This document shows, one piece after another, positions 60,896-64,000 of a stretch of DNA of 64,000 bases. The position numbers and the translations under genes were made by a program. Every line of letters starts with the position of its first letter. The first letter of the stretch is position 1. Source of the stretch: Falciphora oryzae. Its lineage: Eukaryota; Ascomycota; Sordariomycetes; Magnaporthales; Magnaporthaceae. The stretch is from positions 655,323-719,322 of the forward strand of contig JNVV01000013.1 in the NCBI GenBank assembly GCA_000733355.1, given 5' to 3'. The notes under the pieces were generated by a model. The model did no database searches. It was not told the origin of the DNA and saw nothing but the letters and a program-made list of their open reading frames with translations.

Positions 60896-61645
60896 ATGAC
60901 AGCCCCCCTTGAGCTCTTCGTCTTCCCCTGGGGCGTCTACCCCCGCCGCATCCTCCTCTACCTCGCCGAGAAGGGCCTGGCTGGCCACCCTCACATCAAA
61001 ATCACACAAGTGGACGTCGCCAACCAGATGAGCGCGCCGGGCAAGCCGCCCGGGTCCGTCCCGGTGCTCCGCCTCCCGGACGGGACCTCCATCAAGCAGT
61101 CGGTCGCCATCCTCGACTACCTCGAAGATATTTGCGACACACCCGACCCGTCGCAGCCGTGGCAGGCCGAGCTTGCCGCCGCCGCCACGACGGGGAGCAT
61201 GCGCGGGGACACGCCCGCTCGCCGCGCCCGCGCCCGCGAGATCCTCGGGCTCTCCGACGAGGCCAACAGCTATTTCGGCCTGGCCGCCCACAAGGGCGCC
61301 CGGATCTTCGTCGGGGCCGAGGAGACGGACCCGACGGCCTCGCGCCTGGCCATGGACTACTGCCGCAAGGCGATGATTCTGCTCGACCCGTACTACGCCG
61401 AGGAGATGCCGCTGCTGGAGGAGGGCTCGAGGGGCGTTACTTTTGCAGACTGTGTCTTGTTCTCGCTCATTACTTTCGCAAAGGGCCTTTACGATGTCGA
61501 CCTCTGCTCGGGGCCGGCGGGTGAATTGCCCAATCTGGCTAGGTTCACCCGGTGGTTCGGGAAGAGGGGGAGCGTCAAGTTGCCCGAGGGAGAGTTTTAT
61601 CCGGCACCCATCAAGTCGATGACGGTCTTCATGCCATGGGAGTAG
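60896..61645 (+). CDS. Glutathione S-transferase-like protein
   Basis: 249 residues, intronless. The N-terminal thioredoxin-like domain is seen as PLELFVFPWGVYPRRILLYL, then KPPGSVPVLRLPDGTS with the cis-Pro, and the glutathione-contact segment SIKQSVAILDYLED. The helical C-terminal domain covers about residues 110-230 (FADCVLFSLITFAKGLY, LPNLARFTRWFGKRG). It probably conjugates or isomerises small electrophiles in the cytosol, and the exact class is not assigned. The ATG at 60896 has context CACAATGAC; an upstream in-frame ATG (60761) sits in the TATA box and would add 45 unrelated residues. It is convergent with the P450 gene (551-base gap). Confidence 0.85.
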   Translation: MTAPLELFVFPWGVYPRRILLYLAEKGLAGHPHIKITQVDVANQMSAPGKPPGSVPVLRLPDGTSIKQSVAILDYLEDICDTPDPSQPWQAELAAAATTGSMRGDTPARRARAREILGLSDEANSYFGLAAHKGARIFVGAEETDPTASRLAMDYCRKAMILLDPYYAEEMPLLEEGSRGVTFADCVLFSLITFAKGLYDVDLCSGPAGELPNLARFTRWFGKRGSVKLPEGEFYPAPIKSMTVFMPWE

Positions 61646-62196
61646 GGTGTGGGAAGAATGGAAAGAAGCTGGCACGAAAGTAGCAGAAAACGCGTTGCTA
61701 GGTCATCGATGTACTTACGAGAATCTACACCTATTACTAGTTATACATTACTATACCGTCGCATTCACAATTTTTGGAGAAAAAAGGTCGAAGTCCGCCA
61801 GTTACCAAGGTATCAGTTGTTGCCTCGTAGCTCGGGCAGAGACAGTTCATATATGAAAAATTGGGCATCGATTTGTTGGCTTATCCTGAAGAGAAAGGCT
61901 CATCACGCAGGGTTAACGCGAGAAAAAGGAAGAAGGAATAATGATAGGAAGTCGAGTGACTTTACAGCCACATATATGTTCTGCAATGTGCGGCTGCTTG
62001 TTTGTGTGCCTGCTCGATACTTCTGGTCGCTGAAATACTGGCAATTCTGTCACGAATGGACTGGAAGTATCCACAAGAGGCAATCCTCTGTGTGGGTCTC
62101 CCAATTCAGTCATGACCAACTTTATCTGCTAAACAAAGTTTTGACAACCGAGACAAAAACAAGACCGAAAAGTTCCCTTCACATCATCGCATCAAT
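61646..62196. other. Spacer between convergent GST and P450 genes
   Basis: AT-richer 3' flanks of both genes; no gene seen. Confidence 0.5.
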
Positions 62197-63924
62197 CTAC
62201 AGCCCCTCACGCTCCCTGAACTCAACAAGCGGTCCGTCCTTGAGACTAGTAAAGGTATCGAAGAGCTGGAACTCGCCGCGGCGGTGGCGGCCGTACTCGG
62301 CGTCGGGCTTCCCGCCCTCGGAGGGGTCCAGCACGCCGACAGCGCGGCGCATGTCGTACGTGAAGAGCACGCGCGCCAGCGTCGTCGTCATCTCGACGTA
62401 CGCCAGGCCCTTGCCGATGCAGCCCCTGGGGCCGATGCTGAAGGGGCAGAAGGCGCTCTGCGCAGCCGCCACGTCCGCCTCGGACACGATCCTGCCCTTG
62501 CCGCCGCCGGTGGCCGCCGTCTCGAACGACGAGCCGGCGATCCAGCGCTCGGGCACGTACGAGAAGGGCTCCGAGTAGTAGGCGGCGTTGTGGTGGACGG
62601 TGTAGTGCGGCGTGCCGACGACGGTGCCGGCCGGCAGGTGCTCGCCGTCGACGACGGCGCCGCCCGCCAGGACCTCGCGCGGCAGCAGGCCGCCGACCGA
62701 GGGCGACAGGCGCATGGCCTCGTCGATACAGGCGCGCAGGTAGGTGAGGGAGGTCAGCTGCGCGCCCTGCCGGATGTCCTCGACGCTCGAGAAGGCGCCG
62801 CGCACCTCGGCGGCCGCGCGCGACAGGGCCGCCGGGTTGCGCACCAGGTAGAAGAGCGTGGCGGCCATGGCGGTCGAGGTGGTGTCGGAGCCGGCGATGA
62901 TGCTGTTTTGGGTTTGGTTTGTGAGTATAAAGGGGGTGGTGCCTCGACTGGGGAAAAGGATGAGAAGACCAAAAATGACATAATTCACTGCTACTTACAG
63001 CAGGTTTGACTCGGACCACAGCTCGCCCTGCGCAAATCCCAGGCCCGTCTCGGGGTCGCGGGCGCGGAGGAGGTAGTAGAAGAAGTCGCGGCGGTCGGTC
63101 TCGTCGCCGAGCTTGGTGCGCTCCGTGAGCTGGGCACGGCTGTAGACCATGTACCGGGCCCTGCCGGCGGCGACGGAGGGGAAGAGCCACTTGTCGAGGT
63201 TCAGCCTGTCGAGGATGGGCATGGTGCCGCAGATGAGATGTCGGCGAGCGGCGCCACCAACCAGGTCCATGGCGAAGCGGTTGTCCTCGCGCTCGAGCAT
63301 GTGGAAGGCCTTGCCGAAGGCCAGGTCGCCCAGGATGTCCATGGCGAGCCAGTTGCACCAGTCGGCCATGTTCTTGGGCGTGGTCCAGCCCTTGGCCTCG
63401 GCGGTGGCGCCCTTGCCGATCTCGGCGCAGAACTGGCGCTCGTTGGCGAGGATGTAGCGCTCCATCTCCTTCATGGCCGAGTCGGAGAAGGCGTGCGAGA
63501 GGACGCGGCGCTTGCGGGCGTGCATGTCTTTGTCTCGGGAGTTGTGCGTGTTGGGCGTCGGGTGCACAAAGGCGTCGTAGAACTCGGCCTTGCGCACGTT
63601 GGCCCGGAAGCCGTAGACATCCTTGAGGGCCGCCGCGCTGTTGATTGAGACGCTGTTGGGCCCGAAGCGAACGACCCGGCCTTTGGTTGGGATCAAAGGC
63701 TCATGTTAGCATTTGGAGTTTCGCGCTTCTTTACGAGATGTTCTCGACGAGCAGCCTTCAGAGGGTTCCATACCATATTTCTCATGCAATCTCCAAAACT
63801 CCAGGTGCCGATCGCCCTTCCAGGCGTGGTAAAGCTGGTGTATGTTGGATACCCGCGCCAGAAAGGGGCCTGGGTATTTCGCTAGCGGGTGAAACCAGAG
63901 TCTATACACGACAACGCATGATAC
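62197..63924 (-). CDS. Cytochrome P450, 5' end outside window
   Basis: Heme monooxygenase, missing the N-terminal membrane anchor beyond the right edge. Exons are 62902-62197, 63680-62999 and one from about 63924 to 63774; the last boundary is uncertain. Joins read [14 protein letters not shown] and [13 protein letters not shown]. Visible marks are [15 protein letters not shown] (hinge), [19 protein letters not shown] (helix C), AGSDTTST (oxygen-binding I helix), EAMRLSP (ExxR), PERW and the heme loop [12 protein letters not shown] with the Cys ligand. All key motifs are intact. It resembles fungal P450s annotated as benzoate or trichothecene-type hydroxylases, but the CYP family and substrate are not assigned. 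Together with the adjacent GST it may form a detoxification pair. Confidence 0.9.
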
Positions 63925-64000
63925 CTGCGTGTGACTGCCGTCAGCAATTGGCCATGTTTCCTGTTTCTTGCCACACTATCGCCTCCAATGGCACTCTGGC

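Noticed and set aside
60476..61675. 399-residue open frame on the minus strand
   Set aside because: Complement of the GST-like gene; the plus strand carries the recognisable domains and TATA box.
1..64000. CRISPR arrays, prophage or intact transposons
   Set aside because: No regularly spaced repeats, phage genes, transposase, reverse transcriptase or long terminal repeats were seen; the sequence is a eukaryotic nuclear genome.

Overview
The window is genomic DNA from a filamentous ascomycete fungus, most likely a Sordariomycete. Nearly all genes carry short introns of about 55 to 140 bases with GT..AG ends and CTAAC-like branch sites. Coding regions are GC-rich and intergenic regions are long. 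The families present (GH7 and GH5 cellulases, a Zn2Cys6 regulator with a fungal-specific domain, a fungal rhodopsin-like membrane protein, a Clr5-domain protein, a DUF2828 protein) are typical of filamentous fungi. I find no prokaryotic, viral or intact transposon sequence. Gene models below were built by eye from reading frames, splice signals and family resemblance. No database search was run.

Layout. 0-12 kb: 5' part of a GH7 cellobiohydrolase (minus, cut by the left edge), a long gene-poor stretch with an AT-rich island, a small single-pass membrane protein, an O-methyltransferase, a GAPR-1-like CAP protein and a SET-domain protein with a predicted signal peptide. 12-21 kb: a DUF2828/von Willebrand-type protein interrupted by an assembly gap, an atypical mitochondrial carrier with a start-overlapping uORF, a rhomboid protease and a seven-TM receptor-like protein. 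21-33 kb: mostly non-coding, holding a Clr5-domain protein and an RRM protein. 33-44 kb: two MFS transporters, a duplicated dimeric alpha/beta barrel protein, a Zn2Cys6 regulator and a 98-residue Cys-containing protein. 44-54 kb: a near-perfect 22-bp inverted repeat in a large spacer, a fungal rhodopsin-like membrane protein, then a Cue3/ASCC2 homolog divergently paired with ribosomal protein uS10. 54-64 kb: a Nup42-type CCCH/FG nucleoporin, a secreted GH5 glucanase, a GST-like protein and a cytochrome P450 whose 5' end runs off the right edge.

How genes relate. Most are unrelated neighbours. Two groupings deserve attention. The uS10 gene and the Cue3/ASCC2 gene face away from one 607-bp spacer. 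In yeast, Cue3 belongs to the complex that acts on collided ribosomes after ubiquitination of the uS10 N-terminus, so the pair may be a co-regulated substrate and reader. The 33-43 kb block (two efflux-type transporters, a small barrel protein and a Zn2Cys6 factor) resembles a small export or detoxification locus, although no backbone biosynthetic enzyme is present. GST and P450 at the right edge may be a second detoxification pair.
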